A DNA stretch of 38,932 nt. It comes from a virus. The position numbers and the translations under genes are program-made. The notes under the pieces were generated by a model. That model made no database searches and was not told where the DNA came from. It saw nothing but the letters and a program-made list of their open reading frames with translations. The number at the start of each line of letters is the position of its first letter. Within the stretch, counting starts at the first letter, position 1. The DNA is taken from the IMG/VR virus record IMGVR_UViG_3300042878_000998, positions 1 to 38,932 of that record; one strand, 5' to 3'. Below are positions 31,980 through 38,052 of the stretch, piece by piece.

Positions 31980-32449
31980 TTGTCGTCCTCCCATTTGCCA
32001 ACTGTGCGGAGGAAAGCCTCAGCGCGTTGGGCTTTTTCTTTCCAGTATTCAATTTCTTGTTTCATCTCCTTCATTTTCATGTGCGATTTGTAAGTGTGTT
32101 GATGGAATCGGTTTTCTGAGGGTGTTGCCCATTCTAGGTTTTCCACGCGGTTGTCTCCTCTGTCTCCGTTGATGTGGTTTACTTCAGGGAGGTCTTGCGG
32201 GTTTGGTATCCACGCCAAAGCGATTAGGCGATGCGTTCCTGTTGTGAGCTTCTTGGCTTTTGTCCAAACGGTTGTTCTCCAGTATCCCATGTATCCGCTT
32301 TTCGATAGGATTCTCGTTTTATGGTTTCCGCCCCTTCCGTTCTTCTCGGTGCGCTTTACCGATACGATTTCTCCACAGCGAGACGCCGCGTATCCATCCC
32401 ATTCGGGAATTGGCTTCAGTTCTAAATCTTCAATAGTTTTGTCAGGCAT
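31976..32449 (-). CDS. HNH homing-type endonuclease fused to a captured C-terminal tail
   Basis: This 157-residue protein has a NUMOD4-like N-terminus (IPEWDGYAASRCGEIVSVKR) and an HNH core EVNHINGDRGDNRVENLEWATPSEN (about 89-113), as in phage homing endonucleases. It then continues into a coiled region and ends in QRAEAFLRTVGKWEDDK. The neighbouring gene at 32480-32773 ends in the similar QRARAFLETLGLWDNGSA, so this tail looks captured from a paralogue. It overlaps the helicase by 4 bases and carries the helicase SD in its last codons. Confidence 0.88.
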   Translation of the reverse strand: MPDKTIEDLELKPIPEWDGYAASRCGEIVSVKRTEKNGRGGNHKTRILSKSGYMGYWRTTVWTKAKKLTTGTHRLIALAWIPNPQDLPEVNHINGDRGDNRVENLEWATPSENRFHQHTYKSHMKMKEMKQEIEYWKEKAQRAEAFLRTVGKWEDDK

Positions 32450-32479
32450 GGAGGAATCATGGCATCGCTACCGCAAATG

Positions 32480-32773
32480 TCAAGCGGAACCATTATCCCA
32501 TAACCCTAATGTTTCAAGAAAAGCGCGAGCCCGTTGGGCGGCGGTGGCGTGAACCAAAGACCCCTCCGCTACGATTACGGAAAGGCGGTCAAGGTAAGTA
32601 GCCCACTCGCAGTCAAGTATAAGCACCTTCTCCGCCTCGTGCATGGCGTTCAAGTCGTTGAGGTAGTCGGGAGGCGATTGTGGAAACACTTGACCGCGCA
32701 TATCCATTTGAAATGGATTTGGCTTCCACCCGCACGCTTCTGCAATGGCGATACGTTGTTTTTCTTTGTTCAT
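32480..32773 (-). CDS. 97-residue phage-type protein (EACGW / QRARAFLETLGLW)
   Basis: The product (MNKEKQRIAIAEACGWKPNPF ... SPPDYLNDLNAMHEAEKVLILDCEWATYLDRLSVIV... HATAAQRARAFLETLGLWDNGSA) shows the full layout of a small phage family I recall: EACGW, DYLNDLNAMHEAEKVL, then HATAAQRAxAFLxTLGLW. The role is unknown. It lies 30 bases upstream of the HNH gene and shares its C-terminal segment with it. Confidence 0.78.
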   Translation of the reverse strand: MNKEKQRIAIAEACGWKPNPFQMDMRGQVFPQSPPDYLNDLNAMHEAEKVLILDCEWATYLDRLSVIVAEGSLVHATAAQRARAFLETLGLWDNGSA

Positions 32774-33060
32774 TTCTTTATTTTGTAGCTAATATTTTCT
32801 AACGTGGGTGAGTGATTGTCCTTATTTGCCTTAACCAACCGATCAACCGAGGGCAATGAAAGGTTGTGTATCTTACATAAATCCTTGCGGCTCAAACCCC
32901 CTCGCCAGTCTTGCACAACGGCTAGGGCTTTCTTGGCGTCAATCCTAGGCCGTGAGGCAAACTCCCGGCTCTTACCCTGTGCAATGGGGTTGTTAGCAAA
33001 TCGTAAATAGTATTTTCCCATCAAAAATCTGACGGAAGCCATCGTTTCTGATATGTTCAT
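32770..33060 (-). CDS. 96-residue HTH-like protein
   Basis: The start is ATG 33060 (MNISETMASVRFLMGK), which overlaps the upstream stop by 4 bases. A helix-turn-helix pattern (ALAVVQDWRGGLSRKDLCKIHNLSLPSVDRLVKAN) lies in the middle. The C-terminus is Lys-rich. It may be a transcription regulator or replication-initiation factor; the site is unknown. Confidence 0.7.
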   Translation of the reverse strand: MNISETMASVRFLMGKYYLRFANNPIAQGKSREFASRPRIDAKKALAVVQDWRGGLSRKDLCKIHNLSLPSVDRLVKANKDNHSPTLENISYKIKK

Positions 33061-33296
33061 AGGGGTTTGACTCCGTTCTTTCGGCAATGGACCTGAATTG
33101 CGGCCCTACTTACGCCCAATTCCTTCCCGATTTGCTTAATAGGCATACCGCTTTTTCGGCGTTCGAGAATAGCGAAAATCGTTTTGGCTGAGAGCTTGTT
33201 CGTTTTCCGGTCTTCTTCAATTGGTCCCCCACCTTCGCGCATAAGGCGCGGAGCATGGCGGAAGATTAGGTCTAGGCAAATACTTGCTGTGCTCAT
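33057..33296 (-). CDS. 79-residue HTH-like regulator (putative)
   Basis: The C-terminal half carries a clear helix-turn-helix pattern (AILERRKSGMPIKQIGKELGVSRAAIQVHCRKNGVKPL). The N-terminal part contains a Gly-rich linker (MREGGGPIEEDRK). Like its downstream neighbour, it is small enough to be a promoter-bound regulator or origin-binding factor. Leader GAGAAAACAAATG; the start is a 4-base overlap. Confidence 0.72.
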   Translation of the reverse strand: MSTASICLDLIFRHAPRLMREGGGPIEEDRKTNKLSAKTIFAILERRKSGMPIKQIGKELGVSRAAIQVHCRKNGVKPL

Positions 33297-33577
33297 TTGT
33301 TTTCTCCAAAGTTTGGTTGGCCGCTAATAACAGCTCTCCTGAAATCTTCTGCCTGAAAAAGAATCGCTCCGTTCCAAGTAAGGATAAGAGCAGAATGCTT
33401 CTTAATGTCGTCGTGAATTTGGTTCACCATGACGACATATTCCTCCCTCTTTTCCGTGAACTCAGCTTCAGAGCTAACGGTTTTAGTGGTAGAAATCCAT
33501 GTGTCATCTTTGAAATAAATCGTGAACTTTATTTCCGAGCTTTTGGGCTCTGTTTTTTTCTTTGAGAATAGGTTCAT
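33293..33577 (-). CDS. 94-residue unknown protein
   Basis: The start is ATG 33577, overlapping the upstream stop by 4 bases; the frame's upstream extension is not needed. The product (MNLFSKKKTEPKSSEIKFTIYFKDDTWISTTKTVSSEAEFTEKREEYVVMVNQIHDDIKKHSALILTWNGAILFQAEDFRRAVIS...) is an alpha/beta protein with a basic N-terminus. I recognise no motif. Confidence 0.65.
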   Translation of the reverse strand: MNLFSKKKTEPKSSEIKFTIYFKDDTWISTTKTVSSEAEFTEKREEYVVMVNQIHDDIKKHSALILTWNGAILFQAEDFRRAVISGQPNFGENK

Positions 33578-33807
33578 TTTGTTTTGTTTTGATAGAGGTA
33601 GTGTCTTGCTAGGTGGAGCGGTGCTCCGTGGTCCCTGCAAAGCTCTCTTAGGGTTTTCTGTGCTTTGAATAGGTCCGCAACTTTCATTGCGGCCCAGCCT
33701 CTTTTGGTAGGCAATCTAATTCTGGTCTTAACTACTGTTTCTTTAGGCATTAAGACGGTTTCTTCAGGGTTAATGCTTGTTTCTTTAGATGTTATGTCTT
33801 GTTCCAT
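33574..33807 (-). CDS. 77-residue protein with three 7-residue repeats
   Basis: This is the first gene of the replication operon. The N-terminus contains three heptapeptide units (SKETSIN, PEETVLM, PKETVVK), matched in DNA by three degenerate 21-base repeats at about 33729-33793. The C-terminal half (KRGWAAMKVADLFKAQKTLRELCRDHGAPLHLARHYLYQNKTK) is basic with a possible HTH. The start context AACACCTATG matches that of the gene at 36744. The function is unknown; DNA binding is possible. Confidence 0.65.
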   Translation of the reverse strand: MEQDITSKETSINPEETVLMPKETVVKTRIRLPTKRGWAAMKVADLFKAQKTLRELCRDHGAPLHLARHYLYQNKTK

Positions 33808-33858
33808 AGGTGTTTGTTATTTTCTGACAAGGTTTTGACGCCGCTACGCAATTCGCGG

Positions 33859-33999
33859 CTAGTTAAGCTCCCCGGCAATAGACAAAAGGGGTTCCATAGG
33901 CGTTAGCCTCTTAAGTCCCGATTGCTGCTTCCTTAGTGTTTTAAGACCTAGTTTCGGTTTTTCGTGCTCCCCGTGTAATGAGCAAAATATGGGCTCCAT
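33859..33999 (-). CDS. Possible 46-residue ORF (low confidence)
   Basis: A frame from ATG 33999 to TAG 33861 encodes MEPIFCSLHGEHEKPKLGLK... and ends in MEPLLSIAGELN. The first and last dozen residues resemble each other because the underlying DNA is an imperfect direct repeat. The start lacks the A-rich leader of real genes in this operon. It may be only a by-product of the repeats. Confidence 0.25.
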   Translation of the reverse strand: MEPIFCSLHGEHEKPKLGLKTLRKQQSGLKRLTPMEPLLSIAGELN

Positions 34000-34140
34000 G
34001 CTGCAATCCTCGAATCCCCTAAAGTTGGACGGCAGACTTAATGAAAAAACCTAGCAATGCTGAGTGTGTCCCCGCTTAAGGGGTCCGGTGGTAATTGCCT
34101 TATACGCCCCCGGAACGGTGCGTCTTGTTTTGTGGGCAAC

Positions 34141-34180
34141 AAAAAAGCCCCAGAACGCTGACACGTTCTGAGGCTTTCTA
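34141..34180 (-). terminator. Strong rho-independent terminator of the right-hand minus operon
   Basis: A 12-bp inverted repeat with one mismatch (AGCCCCAGAACG and CGTTCTGAGGCT on the plus strand) encloses a 6-base loop. Read leftward it is followed by six T residues. It lies 75 bases after the stop of the 80-residue gene at 34255. A smaller hairpin (CAAGT...ACTTG, about 34223-34245) followed by TTTTT on the minus strand lies in front of it, so two terminators may act in series. Confidence 0.88.
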
Positions 34181-34254
34181 TGAACTCATCGCCCGATACG
34201 GGAGATAAACCAAAAATTGCTTCAAGTCGTGTCAGCGACTACTTGAGTAGGGGA

Positions 34255-34497
34255 TTATACCATGGGTTCGTTGTCAATTGGTTTGTCTTGTTTCTTTTGC
34301 CAGATTTCAGACTTCGCCATGCAGGATTCCAACTCCTGTTCCACCCACGCTTTGAACGCTTTTGGGTCGGTTATGGTGAGGCCGGGGATGTTCTGACACG
34401 GTATAAGGCGAAGGTTTGCTTGCAACATCCCAGCATAGTAGGCGTTACAGATATTACGTTGGCCAACTTCGGCACGGAATTCGTTTTCTGTGTTCAT
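34255..34497 (-). CDS. 80-residue unknown protein
   Basis: The product (MNTENEFRAEVGQRNICNAYYAGMLQANLRLIPCQNIPGLTITDPKAFKAWVEQELESCMAKSEIWQKKQDK...) is helical and acidic-to-neutral. Its start overlaps the upstream stop by 4 bases, and it is the last gene before the terminators. I recognise no family. Confidence 0.68.
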   Translation of the reverse strand: MNTENEFRAEVGQRNICNAYYAGMLQANLRLIPCQNIPGLTITDPKAFKAWVEQELESCMAKSEIWQKKQDKPIDNEPMV

Positions 34498-34859
34498 TTT
34501 AGACCCTCCCCTGTCATGCCATTTGTGACAAACTCACTCCAAGCGGCTTCCCTTTCCTCGTAGCTGAATGCACCGTCCCGCGAGTCCTTGCCGGGAGCCA
34601 TCATGCCGGTTTCCCGGTAAAAAGCTTCCGCCGCGCTTTCATACCTTTGCCTTATTTCTCGCTCGGCCTGAGCTACCGCGTTTCCAGCCTTTATATAAAC
34701 TTCCATTGACCGGTTTATTTCTTCTTGTATGACCTCCCGTTTTGCTCCGTTTCTATCCTCTTTTTCCCAGTGAATTTGAAGAATAGTCAAGTGCTTGCCG
34801 AGAACATTTTCGGCCTGCCTTAGCGTGTTAAGCAGTTTCATGGAGGTTTCAGGGTTCAT
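34494..34859 (-). CDS. 121-residue coiled-coil-rich protein
   Basis: The ATG at 34859 (MNPETSMKLLNTLRQAENVLGKHLTILQIHWEK...) avoids overlap with the previous gene; the alternative GTG at 34889 overlaps it by 10 bases. The product is mostly helical, with a central amphipathic region (REVIQEEINRSMEVYIKAGNAVAQAEREIRQRYESAAEAFYRETG) and a C-terminal YEEREAAWSEFVTNG. The function is unknown. Confidence 0.65.
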   Translation of the reverse strand: MNPETSMKLLNTLRQAENVLGKHLTILQIHWEKEDRNGAKREVIQEEINRSMEVYIKAGNAVAQAEREIRQRYESAAEAFYRETGMMAPGKDSRDGAFSYEEREAAWSEFVTNGMTGEGLK

Positions 34860-34879
34860 TAAATTAGTAATTACGGGCT

Positions 34880-35110
34880 TCACCAGCACACCTCCAATTG
34901 ACCGGCCCGCAGGTTAAACTTGGCCGGAACGTCAACCCAACCGCCGTCAACAGACAGGGGAACGGTCTTAACCTCCAATTGCCATTTGTGCCCGTATCGG
35001 GTCGGAACGTGAGCCGCGCAGTAAAGTCGGCCCTCGTGTTTGAATTCGCCCGCATGAAGGTTGCCCCCAAGCGGATTTCCGTGATATTGAACAGATAGTG
35101 TTTTAGTCAT
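34880..35110 (-). CDS. 76-residue beta-rich protein
   Basis: The product (MTKTLSVQYHGNPLGGNLHAGEFKHEGRLYCAAHVPTRYGHKWQLEVKTVPLSVDGGWVDVPAKFNLRAGQLEVCW) has alternating strand-like segments and many Gly, and no membrane segment. Its leader (AACAAAATAAAACATATG) is A-rich. A second frame on the plus strand is a shadow. I recognise no family. Confidence 0.65.
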   Translation of the reverse strand: MTKTLSVQYHGNPLGGNLHAGEFKHEGRLYCAAHVPTRYGHKWQLEVKTVPLSVDGGWVDVPAKFNLRAGQLEVCW

Positions 35111-35115
35111 ATGTT

Positions 35116-35217
35116 TTATTTTGTTCGCTGATAGAGTTCGATTAACGCTTTGGCTAGATGGTGAAATCCAGCCTCTTTTGCGCGTTCGGCTGCTAGTAAG
35201 TAGTCAAGGGGTGTCAT
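35116..35217 (-). CDS. 33-residue micro-protein
   Basis: The product (MTPLDYLLAAERAKEAGFHHLAKALIELYQRTK) is a single amphipathic helix. Its start overlaps the stop of the membrane peptide (ATGA at 35214-35217) and its stop lies 5 bases before the 76-residue gene. The tight overlap supports translation. A regulatory or lysis-related role is inferred from its neighbours. Confidence 0.55.
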   Translation of the reverse strand: MTPLDYLLAAERAKEAGFHHLAKALIELYQRTK

Positions 35218-35333
35218 AAGTCCCAACTGTCGTCATCGTCTTTGCGCCAAATTTGCCAAAGGACAATTAGGCCAAGCAATTGAAGGACAATTAGAACGGC
35301 CAAGCCTAGGCCGATTAGATTAATGAGTGTCAT
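35214..35333 (-). CDS. 39-residue single-span membrane peptide
   Basis: The product (MTLINLIGLGLAVLIVLQLLGLIVLWQIWRKDDDDSWDL) has a strong membrane helix (residues about 4-28) followed by an acidic tail. It lies in a chain with other micro-proteins near the endolysin. A holin, spanin or other membrane-active function is plausible. The ATG at 35333 is the only start that gives an open frame; the nearby ATG at 35341 closes after three codons. Confidence 0.6.
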   Translation of the reverse strand: MTLINLIGLGLAVLIVLQLLGLIVLWQIWRKDDDDSWDL

Positions 35334-35341
35334 AGTGTCAT

Positions 35342-35563
35342 TTATTGAGTGTTATCTGACTTAAGAGGCAAAGCTTTACCAGTTACCGGAAGCCGGAAAA
35401 TAAACGCCCCCTCGCCCCGCATGGCATGATCGAAGAGTGCGTCAAGGCTCTCGCCTATGGGGATTCCGTAGGCTTTACGCCACGCTTGCAGGCTTGCCAG
35501 TGTGCGAGGCTGCACGAGGCCGACAAGCCTCACCTTTGGCAGTCTATAGGGCTTAGGCGTCAT
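35342..35563 (-). CDS. 73-residue unknown protein
   Basis: The start is ATG 35563, overlapping the 28-residue peptide by 4 bases. The product (MTPKPYRLPKVRLVGLVQPRTLASLQAWRKAYGIPIGESLDALFDHAMRGEGAFIFRLPVTGKALPLKSDNTQ) is basic in its first half. The helical middle (TLASLQAWRKAYGIPIGESLDALFDHAM) resembles a short ribbon-helix-helix-type or anti-toxin-type segment. The role is unknown. Confidence 0.65.
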   Translation of the reverse strand: MTPKPYRLPKVRLVGLVQPRTLASLQAWRKAYGIPIGESLDALFDHAMRGEGAFIFRLPVTGKALPLKSDNTQ

Positions 35564-35646
35564 CTGAGAAGCCTCACCGCGAGGCATAGGACTAGCGCGC
35601 CTATGGAAAGCAGGCAGAGCGCAGCGTTAAGAATGAGACGTGTCAT
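35560..35646 (-). CDS. 28-residue membrane peptide with a strong SD
   Basis: The product (MTRLILNAALCLLSIGALVLCLAVRLLR) is almost wholly one hydrophobic helix with basic ends. AGGAGG lies 8 bases before ATG 35646, one of the best ribosome sites in the window, and both ends have 4-base overlaps. This combination suggests high translation of a membrane-active or regulatory peptide. It could be a minimal holin or a host-membrane toxin. This is inference. Confidence 0.6.
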   Translation of the reverse strand: MTRLILNAALCLLSIGALVLCLAVRLLR

Positions 35647-35831
35647 CTTCCGGCCTCCTGTAAAAATTGCCATTTGAACGGCCTATCCGCCGGACTAACG
35701 CATGGATGCCATTCAGTTTTTCTCACGCTATACCTATCGCCAGAAGGCGTTTCAAATAAGTCGCGTAACGCGGCCCAGCCGTTTCCATCCCCGACAAGCT
35801 GATTTTCTGCAAGTAGTTTATCAGTGTTCAT
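35643..35831 (-). CDS. 62-residue unknown protein
   Basis: The product (MNTDKLLAENQLVGDGNGWAALRDLFETPSGDRYSVRKTEWHPCVSPADRPFKWQFLQEAGR) is small and mixed, with no membrane segment. Its end carries the SD for the membrane peptide. It begins 3 bases after the endolysin stop. The function is unknown. Confidence 0.65.
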   Translation of the reverse strand: MNTDKLLAENQLVGDGNGWAALRDLFETPSGDRYSVRKTEWHPCVSPADRPFKWQFLQEAGR

Positions 35832-35834
35832 TTT

Positions 35835-36221
35835 TTATAAATGTTTTTTGATTTTGTTCCAATAGCGGTTTAAGTTTGTTAGTTTTTGGCCCGTTGCTTT
35901 CATGGCGTTCGGCCCGCCGTTCCAAATTCGGGCTTTTACCTCGTCAGAGCGTCCCTTGGCATAGTGTTCAGTGTAAAGCCGAAACATTTGCCGAGATTTT
36001 TCGGCATCGAATCGGTCGTTTAGGGTGTAATTTGTCCCCGCGAATCGATTAACGTCCCGCACGGTTATGGCCCATATCTGAGCTATTCCCGCCGCACGTC
36101 CGCCATCCCCTACGGCAAGCGGGTTTCCGTTGCTTTCGACACGGCAAACGGCTTCCCATAGGCCCGCCCTTGCGGGCAAGGCTGAAACGGCAAGGCATAG
36201 GATAAAGAGAGCGCGTTTCAT
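35835..36221 (-). CDS. Lytic transglycosylase endolysin with signal peptide
   Basis: This 128-residue protein has an N-terminal signal sequence (MKRALFILCLAVSALPARAG, residues 1-20) and an SLT-like core: E29 in RVESNGNPLAVGDGGRAAGIAQIW, VRDVNRFAGTNYTLND (54-69) and a C-terminal RIWNGGPNAMKATGQ. Together these match goose-lysozyme/SLT-type muramidases that cut peptidoglycan. The SP would send it to the periplasm by Sec, so it may not need a holin. The start has GGGAGG upstream and overlaps the previous stop by 4 bases. It sits in the minus operon, apart from the holin candidates. Confidence 0.88.
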   Translation of the reverse strand: MKRALFILCLAVSALPARAGLWEAVCRVESNGNPLAVGDGGRAAGIAQIWAITVRDVNRFAGTNYTLNDRFDAEKSRQMFRLYTEHYAKGRSDEVKARIWNGGPNAMKATGQKLTNLNRYWNKIKKHL

Positions 36222-36472
36222 GCGATGGCCTCCCACATTTGCGGCATAGAATTATGCACGGCCCCGGCATCGGTCTTTACCTGCACGCCGTAACCATATT
36301 TCCCCTTCTCGCATGAAACTACCGTGCCTGTGGTTGCCTTTCGCTTCTCATATTCATTCAAATAGGCTGTTTTAAGCTGATAGCTACCGGCACGCAACCA
36401 ACTATCGCGGGCAGGCCGCAAGCTGTATTCGCTAGGCTTTACCCGTTGGCCGGGTTGAAAGGGTGCGCTCAT
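36218..36472 (-). CDS. 84-residue unknown protein
   Basis: The start is ATG 36472 (MSAPFQPGQRVKPSEYSLRPARDSWLRAGSYQLKTAYLNEYEKRKATTGTVVSCEKGKYGYGVQVKTDAGAVHNSMPQMWEAIA), overlapping the previous stop by 4 bases. It looks like a small beta-barrel with a KOW/SH3-like strand pattern (GTVVSCEKGKYGYGVQVKTD). The end overlaps the endolysin start, coupling their translation. The function is unknown. Confidence 0.65.
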   Translation of the reverse strand: MSAPFQPGQRVKPSEYSLRPARDSWLRAGSYQLKTAYLNEYEKRKATTGTVVSCEKGKYGYGVQVKTDAGAVHNSMPQMWEAIA

Positions 36473-36744
36473 GCGTTGCCCTCCGCTTTGCTTATAACCG
36501 AACCAATTCGGGCGCGAATCCATTCAGGGGATTCCCCGGCGTTCGCATAAACCAATTGCAACGCCGCAAGCAACTCGGGTGCGGCTGCGAGCAAGGGTCC
36601 ATTTCCTTTGGTGTTGACGTGTAAAACTGCAATTACTGAATTGTCCGCGCTTCGGATTTTTGTATCCGTTCCAAATTGGCCGGGAGTAGTGTTTTGCGTG
36701 ATGTGAAACGGCCCCGGCGTGTGTATGTATTGTGTTTTTTTCAT
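36469..36744 (-). CDS. 91-residue phage-type protein (HTPGPF / APELLAAL)
   Basis: The product contains HTPGPFHI near the start and GPLLAAAPELLAALQLVYANAGESPEWIRARIGSVISKAEG. These are the two hallmark segments of a very common small phage accessory family of unknown function. Its leader (AACACCTATG) matches that of the gene at 33807. Confidence 0.78.
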   Translation of the reverse strand: MKKTQYIHTPGPFHITQNTTPGQFGTDTKIRSADNSVIAVLHVNTKGNGPLLAAAPELLAALQLVYANAGESPEWIRARIGSVISKAEGNA

Positions 36745-36757
36745 AGGTGTTCACCCC

Positions 36758-36792
36758 AAAGGCCCGCCCCCAACAAAGGAAAGCGGGCTTTT
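36758..36792. terminator. Hairpin between ArdC-like gene and the HTPGPF gene
   Basis: AAAGGCCCGC (36758-36767) and GCGGGCTTTT (36783-36792) pair over 10 bp (with a G-U pair in the plus-strand RNA), spaced by 15 bases. The minus-strand transcript would have one A-C mismatch and only a short T run. It could attenuate downstream genes of the operon or stop opposite-strand transcripts. The strength is uncertain. Confidence 0.5.
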
Positions 36793-36806
36793 GATGGGTT
36801 TAAAAA

Positions 36807-37682
36807 TCAATCAATCGGCGTGGTTTCCATCTTTCCGAGGATGAAATCGGCGGCCCTTTGTCCCTGCGCGGCGGCGTGAATTACTAATTTGCTATCCTCT
36901 TTCAATTGCTTTAGCCACCCCTGAATATAAGAGGCGGAAGCGGGCAGTGTGTTGTCAATCCCCGAAACAGCGCAAAGGAACGCCGCCCCCATTTCCGCAA
37001 CCAACTCCTCCTTAGCGTAGGTTTCGCCGCCAAACGCCGCAACCTCTGCAACCCCTTTACGATTGAGGCGGCTCTCATGCCCCGTTGCGTGCGTCAACTC
37101 ATGGAATAGGGTTGAATAGTAGTTTCCGGACGTGTCAAACGTCTCGGCTTGTGGCATTTGAACGCTATCCGTTGACGGGCGATAATATGCTCTGTCGCCG
37201 CCGTGTGCCAATTTGGGGGCCCTTGGCATATTGGAAACAATCTTTTCCGCCTCTGCTACGGGGTTAAACTCCGCCCCTTCAATCTTTTCCGCAGTCCATT
37301 CTATGCCCTCGCACTGTTCAACGTTGAAAACGGTGTAATACTTCAGGAAAGGGATTTTCTTCGGCTTGCCGGTAGCGTCCTTTTCTGTTTTGCTATCAAC
37401 CCAATTCCAAAAAACAACCGGCGTCCCCTTTTCCCCTTTCCGCACGCTTCCCTTTAGTTCGGCGGCTTGTTTGTAAGTAAGCCAAAAGGGGCACGAATAG
37501 GGGGAAAAGGATAACAAAAACCAATTGATTCCCCGGTAGGATTTGCGGCTTCCAAAGTTTGCAGGGTTACCGCCGTTTTGCGCCTTCCAAGGTTTGCGCC
37601 ATGGAACAGTCCCCGCTTCCAATTGGGAAACAATGCGTTCCGTGATAATGCTGTAAACGTCTTTCTTTTCTTCCGTTTTCAT
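36807..37682 (-). CDS. ArdC-like antirestriction protein
   Basis: This 291-residue protein starts at ATG 37682 (MKTEEKKDVYSIITERIVSQLEAGTVPWRKPW). The N-terminal domain (about 8-95) matches the ssDNA-binding half of ArdC proteins (GTVPWRKPW, SYRGINWFLLSF, FWLTYKQAAELKGSVRKGEKGTPVVFW). The C-terminal zincin-like domain has HELTH (194-198) with a downstream Glu/His-rich helix (KEELVAEMGAAFLC). ArdC proteins protect incoming DNA from host restriction, so early expression is logical. A hairpin at 37737-37769 sits in its leader. Confidence 0.9.
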   Translation of the reverse strand: MKTEEKKDVYSIITERIVSQLEAGTVPWRKPWKAQNGGNPANFGSRKSYRGINWFLLSFSPYSCPFWLTYKQAAELKGSVRKGEKGTPVVFWNWVDSKTEKDATGKPKKIPFLKYYTVFNVEQCEGIEWTAEKIEGAEFNPVAEAEKIVSNMPRAPKLAHGGDRAYYRPSTDSVQMPQAETFDTSGNYYSTLFHELTHATGHESRLNRKGVAEVAAFGGETYAKEELVAEMGAAFLCAVSGIDNTLPASASYIQGWLKQLKEDSKLVIHAAAQGQRAADFILGKMETTPID

Positions 37683-37736
37683 TTGTGTGTGTTTCCTGTC
37701 AATTAAGAGGACAATTGCGCCCTCCTTCAATGCCTT

Positions 37737-37769
37737 AACCCCGCCCCTCACGAATGAGGAGGCAGGGTT
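37737..37769 (-). promoter_or_regulatory. Stable UUCG-type hairpin upstream of the ArdC-like gene
   Basis: On the minus strand the arms AACCCTGCCTCCTCA and TGAGGGGCGGGGTT pair almost fully (one bulge, two G-U) around a TTCG loop. In RNA this is a very stable UUCG tetraloop. It lies 55 bases before the ArdC-like start and 21 bases after the preceding stop. There is no T-tract, so it is more likely an RNA processing, stability or regulatory element than a terminator. Confidence 0.6.
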
Positions 37770-37789
37770 GGGAGTTGGGAGTTGCGGGG

Positions 37790-38032
37790 TTAGCTTAGGT
37801 TTATTTGGATTTCATTAAACCGAACCCCGGTTTCCTTGCTGACAATGAACCTCTGATCTTGCCTGAGAGCGTCAATAAGCTTCCAATTGCGGCCAATCTT
37901 GCGCCCATCCCAATCAAGATCGGTGAGAGCTTCTAAGGGAAATGGGCAAACTGAGCCCCATCGTTTTAAGTGGGCCGCTTGCTTGCTTACAAGCTTCGCA
38001 AAGATGGCGTCAATTTTTGTTTTTGTGGTCAT
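37790..38032 (-). CDS. 80-residue unknown protein
   Basis: The product (MTTKTKIDAIFAKLVSKQAAHLKRWGSVCPFPLEALTDLDWDGRKIGRNWKLIDALRQDQRFIVSKETGVRFNEIQINLS) is small, alpha/beta and basic. It lies 20 bases after the stop of the first gene of the operon. I recognise no family; early position suggests a host-takeover or anti-defence role, as inference only. Confidence 0.68.
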   Translation of the reverse strand: MTTKTKIDAIFAKLVSKQAAHLKRWGSVCPFPLEALTDLDWDGRKIGRNWKLIDALRQDQRFIVSKETGVRFNEIQINLS

Positions 38033-38052
38033 GTGATTCCAAGGGTCGGCGT

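Larger units (their letters stand above)
33808..34254. other. Gene-poor region upstream of the replication operon
   Basis: About 450 bases lack a convincing gene. They hold an imperfect direct-repeat pair of roughly 33 bases (33867-33897 and 33966-33999; each contains GCTCCCCG and ends CCAT), several TTAAG motifs, a possible 46-codon frame on the minus strand and a strong terminator at the right edge. No good -35/-10 pair stands out. It could contain a replication origin or the promoter for the leftward operon. This is inference from position and repeats. Confidence 0.5.

Noticed and set aside
33808-34140. CRISPR-like or tRNA-like repeats in the gene-poor region
   Set aside because: Only two imperfect copies, no regular spacers and no cloverleaf; a GATTCGA-like string does not form a T arm.
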